Assembly: GCF_003054195.1 (NCBI RefSeq)
Contig: NZ_QBKP01000007.1
Location: 124,001-188,000 of the forward strand
Direction: 5' to 3'
DNA from: Gemmobacter caeni
GTDB lineage: Bacteria > Pseudomonadota > Alphaproteobacteria > Rhodobacterales > Rhodobacteraceae
DNA: 64,000 bases
The position numbers were made by a program, and so were the translations under genes. The notes beneath the pieces were generated by a model. The model saw only the letters and a list, made by a program, of their open reading frames with translations, was not told the DNA's origin and ran no database searches. Below are positions 34,313 to 45,314 of this stretch, piece by piece. The number at the start of each line of letters is the position of its first letter. Position 1 is the stretch's first letter.

Positions 34313-35556
34313 TTGGGCGCTTCGTGCTGATCGGTGATGACCTGATCACCCTCGGCAAGCTCGCCCGAGGTGATGACGGTGCGCCTGCCGTCGGAAGCGC
34401 CGGGGATCACCTGTACCTCGACCGGCACACCCGCCCGCAACACCCAGACCGTCTTGCCACTGGCAACCCCGCTTTGAGTGCCCGAAGGCGCGGGCATGAT
34501 CAAACCGATCAGCCCCCCTGCCCCGCCGCCGCCCGTATCTTCCGCTATCTGCGGCGGCGCATAACGCAGCGCGGCGTTCGGCACCTGGATTACACCCTTT
34601 GCCTCGGTCACCACGATGGTCGCAGTCGCCGTCATGCCGGGGCGCAGGGTCAGATCGGCGTTGTCCACCGCCAGCACGCCCTTGTAGGTCACCACATCAT
34701 CCGTGGTTTCGGGCGCATAGCGAACCTGGGTGATCGTCGCGGGGAAACTGCGGCCCGAATAGGCATCGACAGTGAAGCTGGCCGCGTTGCCCACCGCGAT
34801 TTCACCAATATCGGCCTCGTCGATATCCACCAGCACCTGCATGCGGCGCAGATCCTCTGCCAGAGTGAACAGCGTCGGCGCCGACAGCGAGGCGGCAACG
34901 ATCTGCCCGGCCGAAACATCGCGCTTCAGCACCACCCCGGCAATTGGCGAGCGGATGGCGGTCTTGTCCAGATCGGTGCGTTGCAGTGACAGATTGGCCT
35001 CGGCCAGTGTCAGGGATGCCCGCGCCGCCTCCGTCGCCGCGCGAGCACGGTCACGGTTCGCCTCATAGGTGATGAAGTCGCTGTGCTTCACCACCCCGCG
35101 CTTCTGCAACTCGGCCTGGGTTTCATAAAGCTCTTCCGTTTCGCGCTGTGTCGCTTCGGCCTGCACGAGCTGGGCCCGCGCCGCAGCCAGCGCCGCCTCG
35201 GCATTGGCAACCTGCGCCCGCAACTTGGTATCATCCAGCCGCGCCAGCACCTGTCCCACCGAAACCTCATCGTTGTAATCGACATCGACGGACAGCAGCG
35301 TTCCCGACAGTTCGGACGATACCTCGACCTCGGTGGTCGGCTGCACCGTGCCGGTCGCCGTGACCGTGGCGGTCAGGTCGCCACGCAGGACAGGCTCGGT
35401 CACATAGACTGTTCCACCTGAATCGGGACTGCGCCAGAGCCATAGCACCCCCGCCAAAAGGATGATCAGCAAGGGGAGCAGCAGCCAGCGCCCGCGATTG
35501 CGCCGCCCTGCCCCCGCGATCATCCGCTGGATTTCCTCTGTGCCCTGATCCGGCAT
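34309..35556 (-). CDS. MacA/HlyD-type periplasmic adaptor
   Basis: A 415-residue membrane-fusion protein with an N-terminal helix (W-L-L-L-P-L-L-I-I-L-L-A-G-V), a lipoyl half-motif with V-S-S-E-L-S-G-T-L, a coiled-coil hairpin (about 100-200, rich in A-A-L-A-A-A-R-A) and K-T-A-I-R-S-P-I-A-G-V-V. It links the inner-membrane MacB-like permease to an outer-membrane channel. No TolC-type gene is in the window, so a chromosomal one must be used. Start placed at M-P-D-Q-G-T, with a purine-rich site upstream. Confidence 0.85.
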   Translation of the reverse strand: MPDQGTEEIQRMIAGAGRRNRGRWLLLPLLIILLAGVLWLWRSPDSGGTVYVTEPVLRGDLTATVTATGTVQPTTEVEVSSELSGTLLSVDVDYNDEVSVGQVLARLDDTKLRAQVANAEAALAAARAQLVQAEATQRETEELYETQAELQKRGVVKHSDFITYEANRDRARAATEAARASLTLAEANLSLQRTDLDKTAIRSPIAGVVLKRDVSAGQIVAASLSAPTLFTLAEDLRRMQVLVDIDEADIGEIAVGNAASFTVDAYSGRSFPATITQVRYAPETTDDVVTYKGVLAVDNADLTLRPGMTATATIVVTEAKGVIQVPNAALRYAPPQIAEDTGGGGAGGLIGLIMPAPSGTQSGVASGKTVWVLRAGVPVEVQVIPGASDGRRTVITSGELAEGDQVITDQHEAPK

Positions 35557-35696
35557 GCTGTCCCGCCTTCCGATGCGCCGCCCGTCGACGGCCCTTGCAT
35601 GATACGGATATCCGCGCCGAATCCGTCGGTTGCCGTTCTTGTCCCGCCGCGACAAAATATCCCCGCAGGATTCGCCACAGGACCGGCCCGCTCACC

Positions 35697-35718
35697 TGTG
35701 GATAACTCTTGTGGATAT
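35697..35718. promoter_or_regulatory. Two DnaA-box-like sites upstream of repABC
   Basis: TGTGGATAA at 35697-35705 is a perfect complement of the DnaA box TTATCCACA. TGTGGATAT at 35710-35718 differs at one base. They are directly repeated 13 bp apart in the otherwise gene-free 35557-35990 region, which shows nothing else I can assign apart from the repA promoter. Confidence 0.5.
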
Positions 35719-35781
35719 CTTTCAGCAACACCCGCACGTCTGGCAGCAGATGGCCCTGAGGCCGCGCGTGGGGCGAGATGT

Positions 35782-35811
35782 TTGACTTTTTCAAGTTATA
35801 TCAGCTATTTA
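35782..35811 (+). promoter_or_regulatory. Probable repA promoter
   Basis: TTGACT (35782-35787) and TATTTA (35806-35811) with an 18-bp spacer form the best sigma-70-like pair upstream of repA. They would give a leader of about 170 bases. RepABC operons are normally repressed by RepA at such a promoter. Confidence 0.45.
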
Positions 35812-35990
35812 CCCGCATGATTTCGACCACAGGATGAACTTCCTGACACGACTGCGCGCCATAGCGACGAAAAATTCTGTTGCCGCGTGACAAGTTGCGT
35901 GCCATCACTCCAGTTGTCGCATGGTTTCGTTTTTGACGCCCTTCTGCGACGAAAGAGAAAGTGGTCCGCAAAGAGACCATCGAGGATAGG

Positions 35991-37190
35991 ATGACGAGCG
36001 ACAGACTCCCCGAACCCGGCAGCATTGCCGGCATGATCAGCGCCAACGCCACCCGGCTTTCCGAGGCGCTGAACAACCATATGCGGAACAGCTTCCACCC
36101 CGGAAGCCGCAAAACGCTGCGCAAGTTTCATCCCGCCGAAGTATCGGAACTGACGGGCATCTCGATGTCCAATCTGAGAACGCGCCACCAAGAGGGCGAT
36201 TTCCCGGATGTAGAGACGGATTCCCGCGGTCGCAGGCTCTATTCCGCGGAAGAGATCGACCAGATCCGCGATGTCATGGCCCGCACGGGGCGCAATGGCG
36301 AGACCTATCGCCCAGGTCGGCGCGAAGGCGATGGTTTGCAGGTCATTTCCATCGTCAATTTCAAGGGCGGGTCCAGCAAGACCACGACCGCGATCCATCT
36401 GGCGCAGCGCTATGCCCTGCGCGGCTATCGGGTTCTGGCCATCGACATGGACCCGCAGGCCAGTTTGACCACCATGTTCGGCTACCGCCCCGAGATCGAA
36501 TTCGCGGAAGCAGGGACTGTTTATGATGCCTTGCGCTATGAAGACCCGGTGCCGCTGAGCCAGATCATCCGCAAGACCTATTTCCACAATCTCGACCTTG
36601 CGCCGGCCGGGCTGCTGCTTTCGGAATACGAGACCGAAACCGCCTATGCCTTGCAACACCGGATCGAGCCGCCGTTCACGCAGCGGCTGGCCATCGCGCT
36701 CAGCGAGGTCGAGAACGCCTATGATCTGGTGATCATCGACTGCCCGCCGCAACTTGGCTTTACCACCATGTCTTCGCTGCTGGCCTCTACCGGCCTGCTG
36801 ATTACAGTGGTGCCCAGCATGCTGGATGTCGCCTCTATGGCGCAATTCCTTGAAATGGCAGGTGAAACTGTCAGAACGCTGGAGGAATCCATGGGACCGA
36901 CCGATTGGAAGTTTCTCAAATTCCTCATCGCCCGGTACGAGCCGACCGATGTGCCACAGGCGCAGATGGCGGGCTTTCTGCGTTCGATCCTGCTGGAGCA
37001 GGTGCTGAATACGCCGATGCTCAAATCCACCGCGATTTCCGATGCGGGGATGACGCAACAGACGATTTACGAGCTGGACCCCAATCAGGTCGTCCGCAAG
37101 ACGCTGGATCGCATTCTGGAAAGCGTGAATGGGGTCGCAGACGAGTTTGAGGCGGTGATCCAGCAGGCCTGGGGTCGGAGGAACAGCTGA
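35991..37190 (+). CDS. repA: RepA, ParA-type partition ATPase of a repABC replicon
   Basis: A 399-residue protein. The N-terminal region carries a helix-turn-helix (F-H-P-A-E-V-S-E-L-T-G-I-S-M-S-N-L-R), and the P-loop is K-G-G-S-S-K-T-T-T at 125-133, followed by D-M-D-P-Q-A-S-L-T. RepA segregates the replicon and represses its own operon. The ATG at 35991 has GAGG 5 bases upstream. Its stop overlaps repB by 1 base. Confidence 0.95.
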   Translation: MTSDRLPEPGSIAGMISANATRLSEALNNHMRNSFHPGSRKTLRKFHPAEVSELTGISMSNLRTRHQEGDFPDVETDSRGRRLYSAEEIDQIRDVMARTGRNGETYRPGRREGDGLQVISIVNFKGGSSKTTTAIHLAQRYALRGYRVLAIDMDPQASLTTMFGYRPEIEFAEAGTVYDALRYEDPVPLSQIIRKTYFHNLDLAPAGLLLSEYETETAYALQHRIEPPFTQRLAIALSEVENAYDLVIIDCPPQLGFTTMSSLLASTGLLITVVPSMLDVASMAQFLEMAGETVRTLEESMGPTDWKFLKFLIARYEPTDVPQAQMAGFLRSILLEQVLNTPMLKSTAISDAGMTQQTIYELDPNQVVRKTLDRILESVNGVADEFEAVIQQAWGRRNS

Positions 37191-38161
37191 TGGCGCGCCG
37201 CAACATCTTTCAACCTCCCCCGCCGCCCGCCCCGCAAACAGAGACTGTTCCTGCGGAATCGCGCCCACGTTTCCCGAATACCGGGCCGATGTCCGGGGTG
37301 AAATCGACCCTGCGCGACCTGTCCTCCAATGCGATCCGGGAGCTTGATCCCGCATTGATCGAGGATGATGGCCCCCGCGACCGCCTTGCGATCACGGATT
37401 CGGATGTCGCTGAGCTGGCTGAAAGCATCCGGCTGCACGGACAACAGGTGCCGATCATGGTGCGCCCGCTGGCCGAGGCGCCCGGACGCTATCGCATCGT
37501 CTATGGCCGTCGCCGGTTGCAAGCGCTGAAACTGGCCGGACTGCCTGCGAAGGCCCTGATCCGGTCATTGACCGATGAACAGGCCATTCTTGCGCAAGGT
37601 CAGGAAAACAGCCTTCGGGTCGATCCGAGCTTCATCGAAAAGGCGGTTTTCGTCTCTGAACTGGCCGAAAACGGCTATGAGCCTGCGGTGATTCTGGACG
37701 CACTTGCCATCGACAAACCTATGCTGTCACGCATGACGAAAGTGGCGCGCACCATTCCGGGCGAGGTCATCCGTTTCGTTGGCCCCGCCCACGGGATCGG
37801 TCGCCGCCGCTGGGAAGAGCTGGCCGATGCCGCGCGGGATCACGGGCTGGATCTTGTGGATCTGGTGCAGGCCCTTCCACCTGCGGCCGCCGCCCTGCCC
37901 TCTGACGACCGCTTTGCGCAGCTTCAGTCCGCAGCGACCAGAGCAACCACACCAGCGGCGCAACCAGCTCCTGCCTCGCCCGGCCTCACGGTAAAAGACG
38001 CCACCGGCGCGACAATTGCAGAGGTGAAGGCCACTCCGCGCTCGGTCACGATCCGCCTTGGTCAGGGCGACGCCGCATTCACAAGCTGGATGCGTGCAAA
38101 CGCCGAACACGAGATCCTGCGCCTGTACCGGACTTGGAAAGCCGGACAGCGCAGCGACTGA
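37190..38161 (+). CDS. repB: RepB, ParB-type centromere-binding protein
   Basis: A 323-residue ParB family protein. It has the N-terminal I-V-Y-G-R-R-R-L-Q-A-L nuclease-like fold and Q-E-N-S-L-R-V-D-P-S-F-I-E-K-A-V-F, then a helix-turn-helix (D-K-P-M-L-S-R-M-T-K-V-A-R) and a C-terminal dimerisation region. It binds parS palindromes and works with RepA in partition. Start and repA stop overlap as TGATG. Confidence 0.95.
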   Translation: MARRNIFQPPPPPAPQTETVPAESRPRFPNTGPMSGVKSTLRDLSSNAIRELDPALIEDDGPRDRLAITDSDVAELAESIRLHGQQVPIMVRPLAEAPGRYRIVYGRRRLQALKLAGLPAKALIRSLTDEQAILAQGQENSLRVDPSFIEKAVFVSELAENGYEPAVILDALAIDKPMLSRMTKVARTIPGEVIRFVGPAHGIGRRRWEELADAARDHGLDLVDLVQALPPAAAALPSDDRFAQLQSAATRATTPAAQPAPASPGLTVKDATGATIAEVKATPRSVTIRLGQGDAAFTSWMRANAEHEILRLYRTWKAGQRSD

Positions 38162-38206
38162 CGATATCGAGCAACACAACAACAAGGAGCACATCGCAGC
38201 CACAGG

Positions 38207-38261
38207 AAAAGAAAGAGCCCCCCAAGGTCACCCTCGGAGAGCCCAATCTGTTGCTTAGCAC
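38207..38261 (-). ncRNA. Predicted antisense counter-transcribed RNA (ctRNA/incA) of repABC
   Basis: On the minus strand between repB and repC a promoter is followed about 20 bases later by a terminator-like hairpin. The stem is 8 bp (38220-38227 with 38232-38239, two G-U pairs), the loop is GTGA (a GNRA tetraloop), and a T-rich tail ends near 38207. The implied RNA is about 55 bases, the usual size of repABC ctRNAs that block repC translation. Not tested experimentally. Confidence 0.7.
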
Positions 38262-38266
38262 CCACA

Positions 38267-38294
38267 GATTTACCAGCTTCTCCGCTCCAGTCAA
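38267..38294 (-). promoter_or_regulatory. Promoter of the predicted ctRNA
   Basis: Minus-strand TTGACT (38289-38294) and TAAATC (38267-38272) with a 16-bp spacer. It lies in the repB-repC gap, pointing against repC, as expected for the incompatibility RNA of repABC replicons. Confidence 0.6.
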
Positions 38295-38391
38295 GACAGC
38301 CGATTCGGCTGATTGATGGAATTTTGCCTGTTTCTGGCAAAATGCTCGGCCATTGATCAGGGCACTCACCCTGGGTTTGCCGTGAAATGCC

Positions 38392-39474
38392 ATGGCTTTC
38401 AGACATGCCTCTGCACCGATCCGGTCGCAGGCCGATTCTTCATTGTCCGCGGACAATCCTATCCCCGACCGCTTTGCCATGATCGAGGCGCTGCGGCGCG
38501 CAGCGCCGGCTCTTGGCCTGCGCCCCCCTGTCATTGCGACGCTGGATACGCTGTTGTCCTGCTTGCCGCCCAAGCGCAATCACAACCGGGTCTTCGCCTC
38601 AAATGCCACCTTGGCACTGCGCCGCAACGGCGTGTCTGATCGCACGTTGCGACGGCACTTCGCTGAACTGATCGAAGCGGGCTTCCTCCTGCGGATCGAC
38701 AGTCCGAACGGCAAGCGATACTGCAAGCACGACCCCGAGATGGGCACGGTCCTGCGCTTCGGCCTGGACCTCTCGCCTCTTTTCAATGCCTATGAGCGGC
38801 TTTGCAGCCTCGCAAGGCAGGTAGCCGATCAACAGGCCCATCTGGATTACCTTCGCACGAAGCTTCGGTCGACCATCGCCTCATGCCTCGCCAAGCAAGG
38901 TGAGACCCCTCTGCTGGAAGACGCCAGGCGCGTCCTGCGCCGCAAACCGTCTGCCGAAGAACTGGGGCATTGGCTGTCACTTCTGTCTGCTGAAACTTTG
39001 CAGGCAGAAAGCGAAGAACCGGCAGAAGAACTGTCCGCCAGCAACGGCCAAAATGTCCGCCACCATCATAGTTCAAAAAAAGAACTTATTGATAAGAAGG
39101 CAGCGGAAACTGAGCCTGACACCTCCGTACTGTCAGAAATCACTCAGATCTGCCCACAAGCGGCCTCCTTCCTTCAGACCTCAATTCGTAACGCAGCGGA
39201 CATCACCTCACATGCAAGACAGATGGCTCCAATGATGGGCATTGAACGTCAATGCTACGAACGTGCCGAAGACAAGCGAGGAGCCATGGAAGTAGCCCTG
39301 ACGATCTGGCTTTTACTGGAAATGCAGGATCGCATTCATCAGCTCGGTGCATATTTCAGGTCGGTAATGCTGGGCGCCCGGAGCGAAACGTTCTGTCCCT
39401 GGCAATTACTGGAGAAACTTCGCAAGCGCGGAGAGCATCAGAGAATTGTCCGCGGACAACAATATGCCTGCTGA
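38392..39474 (+). CDS. repC: RepC replication initiator
   Basis: A 360-residue RepC. The N-terminal winged-helix part includes V-F-A-S-N-A-T-L-A-L-R-R-N-G-V-S-D-R-T-L-R-R-H, F-L-L-R-I-D-S-P-N-G-K-R-Y and the family-typical F-G-L-D-L-S-P-L. RepC starts replication at an origin inside its own gene. An in-frame TGA at 38383 fixes the ATG at 38392, and the ribosome-binding site is poor, consistent with control by the antisense RNA. It is slightly shorter than the roughly 400 residues usual for the family. Confidence 0.95.
   Translation: MAFRHASAPIRSQADSSLSADNPIPDRFAMIEALRRAAPALGLRPPVIATLDTLLSCLPPKRNHNRVFASNATLALRRNGVSDRTLRRHFAELIEAGFLLRIDSPNGKRYCKHDPEMGTVLRFGLDLSPLFNAYERLCSLARQVADQQAHLDYLRTKLRSTIASCLAKQGETPLLEDARRVLRRKPSAEELGHWLSLLSAETLQAESEEPAEELSASNGQNVRHHHSSKKELIDKKAAETEPDTSVLSEITQICPQAASFLQTSIRNAADITSHARQMAPMMGIERQCYERAEDKRGAMEVALTIWLLLEMQDRIHQLGAYFRSVMLGARSETFCPWQLLEKLRKRGEHQRIVRGQQYAC
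38442..38457. repeat. Palindrome copy 1, at the start of repC
   Basis: ATTGTCCGCGGACAAT is a perfect 16-bp palindrome inside the first codons of repC. A second copy of its 14-bp core lies at the end of repC. Palindromes next to repC often serve as parS/RepB sites in repABC replicons. Confidence 0.65.
39060..39110. other. Candidate oriV: AT-rich patch inside repC
   Basis: An AT-rich run with GTTC-AAAAAAA-GAAC (39071-39085) and TTATTGATAAG interrupts the otherwise GC-rich repC reading frame. In repABC replicons the origin lies in such an AT-rich patch within repC. Confidence 0.55.
39446..39459. repeat. Palindrome copy 2, at the end of repC
   Basis: TTGTCCGCGGACAA, the 14-bp core of the palindrome at 38442-38457, recurs 15 bases before the end of repC and about 1 kb from the first copy. 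The pair brackets the candidate origin. Confidence 0.65.
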
Positions 39475-39798
39475 GGAAACCTGTCCTCCGCTGCAACACG
39501 CGCCAATGGCGGTGATCAGATCGAAGTGCCCCTGCCTGCCTCAACGTCCATGTGGAACCCTTCGATCATTCAATGCCAGCTCATGCACGTTCATTCCCTT
39601 TCGAAATTCCGCATCAATGTTCGTATTGAGTCAAAATTTCTGCGCCACAGCATGAATCAGGCTCAATTTAGCCCTGAATCGAACGTTTCCAGCGGTGTTT
39701 CCTCTGAAAAAGATGAAAACCGAAAATAATCGCTTGACCGATAGCGCAAACTGGCTACTCCTTGAACACATCAAGATGACCTGCCAACGGAGGGCGAC
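39475..39798. promoter_or_regulatory. Intergenic region before glpD with a GlpR-like motif
   Basis: This 324-bp gap has no gene. Near its end, TTTTCGGTTTTC on the minus strand (about 39713-39726) resembles the TTTTCG direct repeats bound by DeoR-type GlpR repressors. TTGACC (39734-39739) follows and is a plausible -35 for glpD. No glpR gene is in the window. Confidence 0.4.
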
Positions 39799-41403
39799 GT
39801 GCCTGTAACCGGCTCGCCAGCGATAACCGATCTGTTCGTCATTGGCGGCGGCATCAACGGCTGTGGCATTGCCCGCGACGCCGCCGGGCGGGGTCTGTCT
39901 GTCACGCTTGCTGAACAGGGCGATCTGGCGCAGGCAACGTCATCCGCCTCCACCAAGATGTTTCACGGCGGGTTGCGGTATCTGGAATATTTCGAGTTTC
40001 GTCTGGTGCGCGAGGCTCTGGAGGAACGTGAGACGCTGCTGGTTGCGATGCCGCATATCAGCTGGCCGATGCGGTTCGTGCTGCCAATCTCACCCGAGAT
40101 GCGGTTTGAGGGAAGCACTCCGACCTCCCGTCTGTTGTCCGTGGTCATGCCCTGGCTGAAGGGGCGCCGTCCGGCCTGGCTGATCCGGCTGGGGCTGTTC
40201 CTCTATGACACGTTGGGGGGGCGGCAGATTTTGCCGGGCACGCGCCGCCTGAATCTGACGCAGGACGAGGCGGGCAAGCCGCTGCGGCCGGGGTTCCGGT
40301 TGGCCTATGAATATTCTGATTGCTGGGTGCAGGACTCCCGTCTGGTCTCGCTGAATGCGCGTGATGCGGCAGATCGGGGCGCCCGGATCATGGTGGGCAC
40401 GCGGGTCGTTTCTGCCTTACGCGTGGGTGACCTGTGGCGGGTTGAAACCGACGGGGTGCATGGCCCGCAAATCCATCAGGCGCGCGCGCTGGTCAATGCG
40501 GGCGGGCCGTGGGTTGAGGATGTGATCCGCAATGTTGCCCGCGTGCCTTCGACCGAAGGCGTCCGACTGGTGCGTGGCAGCCATATCGTGACGAGGCGGC
40601 TGTATGACCATGATCGCTGCTATTTCTTTCAGGGCGGTGACGGGCGGATCATCTTCGCCATTCCTTATGAGCAGGACTTCACCCTGATCGGAACCACCGA
40701 CCAGGATCATCACGGCGCGCCGGGGGAGGCGCGTTGTTCCGAGGCAGAGCGGGATTATCTGTGCGCCTTCGCGAGCCAGTATTTCGCCCGGCCGGTGACG
40801 CCCGATGATGTGGTCTGGACCTATTCGGGGGTGCGACCGCTTTACAATGACGGGGCGAAATCCGCGACAGCCGCGACGCGCGACTATGTGCTGAGCCTGC
40901 ATGCCGACGGGGCACCATTGCTCAATGTGTTCGGGGGCAAGATCACGACCTACCGGCGGCTTGCGGAAAGTGCGCTTGCGAAACTCTCGCCTTATTTCCC
41001 CAAGGCGAAAGGGCCGTGGACAGCCCGCATTCCGCTGCCGGGCGGGGATTTCCCGCATGACGGCGTCGGTGCCCTGCAAAACCGTCTGATCGCGGAATAT
41101 CCGTTTCTCGACGCCCGAGACAGCCTTCGTCTTGTACGCACCTATGGAACAGATGTGTTCGATGTTCTGGGCGGGGCAAAAAGCCTCGCTGAACTGGGGC
41201 AGCCGTTTGGGGCCGGGCTGACCGCGGCAGAAGTGAACTGGCTGGTCGAAAAGGAATTTGCCCGCAGCGCCGAGGATATCCTGTGGCGGCGTACCAAGCT
41301 CGGGCTGCACATGACCCCGGAACAGATTGCCGCGCTGGAGGGCTTCATGGCTGAGCGCGGTGCAACATCGACCGGCCGGATGGCCAGTCCCGCAGCGGAA
41401 TAG
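39799..41403 (+). CDS. glpD: Aerobic glycerol-3-phosphate dehydrogenase
   Basis: A 534-residue flavoprotein with FAD motif V-I-G-G-G-I-N-G-C-G-I-A-R-D-A-A-G-R-G, then K-M-F-H-G-G-L-R-Y-L-E and G-G-K-I-T-T-Y-R-R-L-A-E-S. It oxidises glycerol-3-phosphate to dihydroxyacetone phosphate at the membrane. I use the GTG at 39799 because GGAGGG is well placed before it. It heads the glpDSTPQUVK operon, supplying the step after GlpK. Confidence 0.95.
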   Translation: MPVTGSPAITDLFVIGGGINGCGIARDAAGRGLSVTLAEQGDLAQATSSASTKMFHGGLRYLEYFEFRLVREALEERETLLVAMPHISWPMRFVLPISPEMRFEGSTPTSRLLSVVMPWLKGRRPAWLIRLGLFLYDTLGGRQILPGTRRLNLTQDEAGKPLRPGFRLAYEYSDCWVQDSRLVSLNARDAADRGARIMVGTRVVSALRVGDLWRVETDGVHGPQIHQARALVNAGGPWVEDVIRNVARVPSTEGVRLVRGSHIVTRRLYDHDRCYFFQGGDGRIIFAIPYEQDFTLIGTTDQDHHGAPGEARCSEAERDYLCAFASQYFARPVTPDDVVWTYSGVRPLYNDGAKSATAATRDYVLSLHADGAPLLNVFGGKITTYRRLAESALAKLSPYFPKAKGPWTARIPLPGGDFPHDGVGALQNRLIAEYPFLDARDSLRLVRTYGTDVFDVLGGAKSLAELGQPFGAGLTAAEVNWLVEKEFARSAEDILWRRTKLGLHMTPEQIAALEGFMAERGATSTGRMASPAAE

Positions 41404-41450
41404 GCGGCGCGTCAGCCAGAGGAGGGCAGGCGCATCGTGGAGGAGATCGA

Positions 41451-42539
41451 ATGACGTTGGAACTGCAAGGCGTGTCGCGCGTGGTCGGCGGGCGGGATCA
41501 CATCCACCCGACCAGCATGACATTGCGAAACGGCACGATGAACGTGCTGCTGGGGCCGACGCTGTCGGGCAAGACCAGCCTGATGCGGTTGATGGCCGGG
41601 CTGGATAAGCCAAGTGCCGGACGCATCCTGTGGGAAGGCCGCGACGTGACCGGCTTGCGGGTGCAGGACCGGGGCGTTGCCATGGTCTATCAGCAGTTCA
41701 TCAATTACCCCGGTCTGACGGTGTATGAAAACATCGCCTCGCCGCTGCGTATCCTGCGCCGCAGCACGGCCGAGATTGATCGTGCCGTGCGACATACAGC
41801 CGAGATGCTGCGCCTGACCCCGATGCTGGAGCGCAAGCCACTGGAGCTGTCGGGCGGGCAGCAACAACGCTGTGCGCTGGCGCGGGCGTTGGTGAAAGGG
41901 GCAGGGCTGGTGCTGCTGGACGAGCCGCTGGCGAACCTCGATTACAAACTGCGCGAGGAGTTGCGGGTCGAAATCCCGAAGATCTTCGAGGCTTCGGGCG
42001 CGATCTTCGTTTATGCGACCACTGAACCGGAAGAGGCGCTGCTGCTGGGTGGCCATACCGCGACGCTTTGGGAAGGCCGGGTAACGCAGTTCGGACCTAC
42101 CGCAAAGGTGTATAGAAATCCTCATGATGCAACTACCGCAAGAGTCTTCTCGGACCCGCCAATGAACTTCGTGCCGGCGGTCAAGACGGGCGGGCAGGTC
42201 CGCTTTGGCGAAAGTGCCTCCGTTGCGGCGGACGGAGCGATGTCCGCTTTGCCTGATGGTCGCTATCTGGCCGGGTTCAGGGCCAATCATCTGGCGCTGC
42301 ATCGCCCGTCCGGGGCTGCTGTGGAATTTGCCTGCAAACTCGCGGTGACGGAAATCACCGGATCGGAAACCTTCATCCACGTCAGCCATGGCACGGATCG
42401 CTGGGTCGGTCTGGTCGGCGGGGTGCATGACCTGACACCGGGGCAGGGGGTGCAGGTCTGGCTGGACCCGGCGCACGTCTATCTGTTTGACGCGGACGGG
42501 CGGCTTGCCGCGCCTGCCGCCTATGCAAAGGCGGCCTGA
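41451..42539 (+). CDS. glpS: Glycerol ABC transporter ATPase GlpS
   Basis: A 362-residue ATPase with Walker A G-P-T-L-S-G-K-T-S, an intact signature L-S-G-G-Q-Q-Q-R, Walker B L-V-L-L-D-E-P-L-A-N-L-D, and a C-terminal TOBE-like domain. The switch histidine position reads Y-A-T-T-E-P, without the usual T-H-D. It pairs with GlpT; gene order matches the rhizobial glpSTPQUV glycerol transporter. Strong GGAGGAG site upstream. Confidence 0.9.
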   Translation: MTLELQGVSRVVGGRDHIHPTSMTLRNGTMNVLLGPTLSGKTSLMRLMAGLDKPSAGRILWEGRDVTGLRVQDRGVAMVYQQFINYPGLTVYENIASPLRILRRSTAEIDRAVRHTAEMLRLTPMLERKPLELSGGQQQRCALARALVKGAGLVLLDEPLANLDYKLREELRVEIPKIFEASGAIFVYATTEPEEALLLGGHTATLWEGRVTQFGPTAKVYRNPHDATTARVFSDPPMNFVPAVKTGGQVRFGESASVAADGAMSALPDGRYLAGFRANHLALHRPSGAAVEFACKLAVTEITGSETFIHVSHGTDRWVGLVGGVHDLTPGQGVQVWLDPAHVYLFDADGRLAAPAAYAKAA

Positions 42540-42542
42540 GCC

Positions 42543-43624
42543 ATGGCACAGATCACGCTGAAGAACCTCGCGCACAGCTACCTGCCCAATCCGAAGGGCG
42601 AACAGGATTACGCGCTGAAGGAAATGGATCATGTCTGGCAGGATGGTGGCGCCTATGCCCTGCTGGGCTCGTCCGGCTGCGGCAAGACTACGCTGCTGAA
42701 CATCATCTCGGGCCTGCTGCGGCCAAGCCATGGGAGGGTGTTGTTCGGCGACCGCGATGTGACCGATGCCGCCACGGCCGAGCGCAATATCGCGCAGGTG
42801 TTCCAGTTCCCGGTCGTATACGACACGATGACCGTCCGCGACAATCTGGCCTTCCCGCTGCGCAATCGCGGGCAGGACGCAGCCTATATCAAGCGTCGCG
42901 TCGATCAGATTGCGAAGATGATCGGGATGGAGGCGATGCTGTCGCGAAAGGCGCAGGGCCTGACCGCCGATGCCAAGCAGAAGATCAGCCTTGGCCGTGG
43001 CATGGTGCGCGAGGATGTCAACGCGATCCTGTTCGACGAGCCACTGACCGTCATTGACCCACACATGAAGTGGGAGCTGCGCACACAGCTCAAGCAGCTG
43101 CACCGCGAGTTCGGCCATACGATGATTTATGTCACGCATGACCAGACCGAAGCGCTGACCTTCGCCGACAAGGTGGTGGTGATGTATGACGGTCGCGTAG
43201 TGCAGCTCGGCACGCCTGAGGAACTTTTCGAAACCCCGGCACATACATTCGTGGGGTATTTCATCGGCTCCCCCGGCATGAACTTTCTGGAAGCGCGAGT
43301 ATCGGGCACCCGTGCCATGCTGGTCAGCGGGGCAGGGGTGGATCTGGGCGACGATCACGGGACCCCCTCGGGTCGTGTGCAGATCGGCATTCGTCCTGAA
43401 CATGCCGTTCTGACGGAAGGGCAGGGGCTGCCGGTCACCATTCGCCGGGTCGAGGATGTCGGGCGCCATCGCATCCTGCGGGCCGAACTGGAGGGGCAGC
43501 CTTTCAACATTGTTCAGCCGGAAGGGCAGCCCGTTCCGGCGCTGCCGCGCGTGGCCTTCGTGCCTGGCAAGATCAACGTCTATGCCGACGACTGGCGCGT
43601 CGCACCGCAGGGGAGGGCGGCCTG

Positions 43625-43625
<1 letters not shown>
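42543..43625 (+). CDS. glpT: Glycerol ABC transporter ATPase GlpT
   Basis: A 360-residue ATPase with Walker A G-S-S-G-C-G-K-T-T, Walker B A-I-L-F-D-E-P-L-T-V-I-D and switch Y-V-T-H-D-Q-T. Its signature reads L-T-A-D-A-K-Q-K-I-S instead of L-S-G-G-Q. GlpS is the opposite (good signature, poor switch), so the two should form an asymmetric heterodimer with one consensus site. It starts 3 bases after glpS and overlaps glpP by 1 base. Confidence 0.9.
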
Positions 43626-45300
<1,675 letters not shown>

Positions 45301-45314
45301 AGGAGGGCTGGATC

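Noticed and set aside
35793-35813. A parS-like element (GTTATATCAGCTATTTAC) upstream of repA
   Set aside because: The two halves around AGCT do not match each other; the sequence overlaps a better-supported promoter.
36243-36252. TTCCGCGGAA in repA as a third copy of the repC palindrome
   Set aside because: It lacks the flanking TTGTC/GACAA bases and is only a 10-bp GC-rich palindrome within coding sequence.
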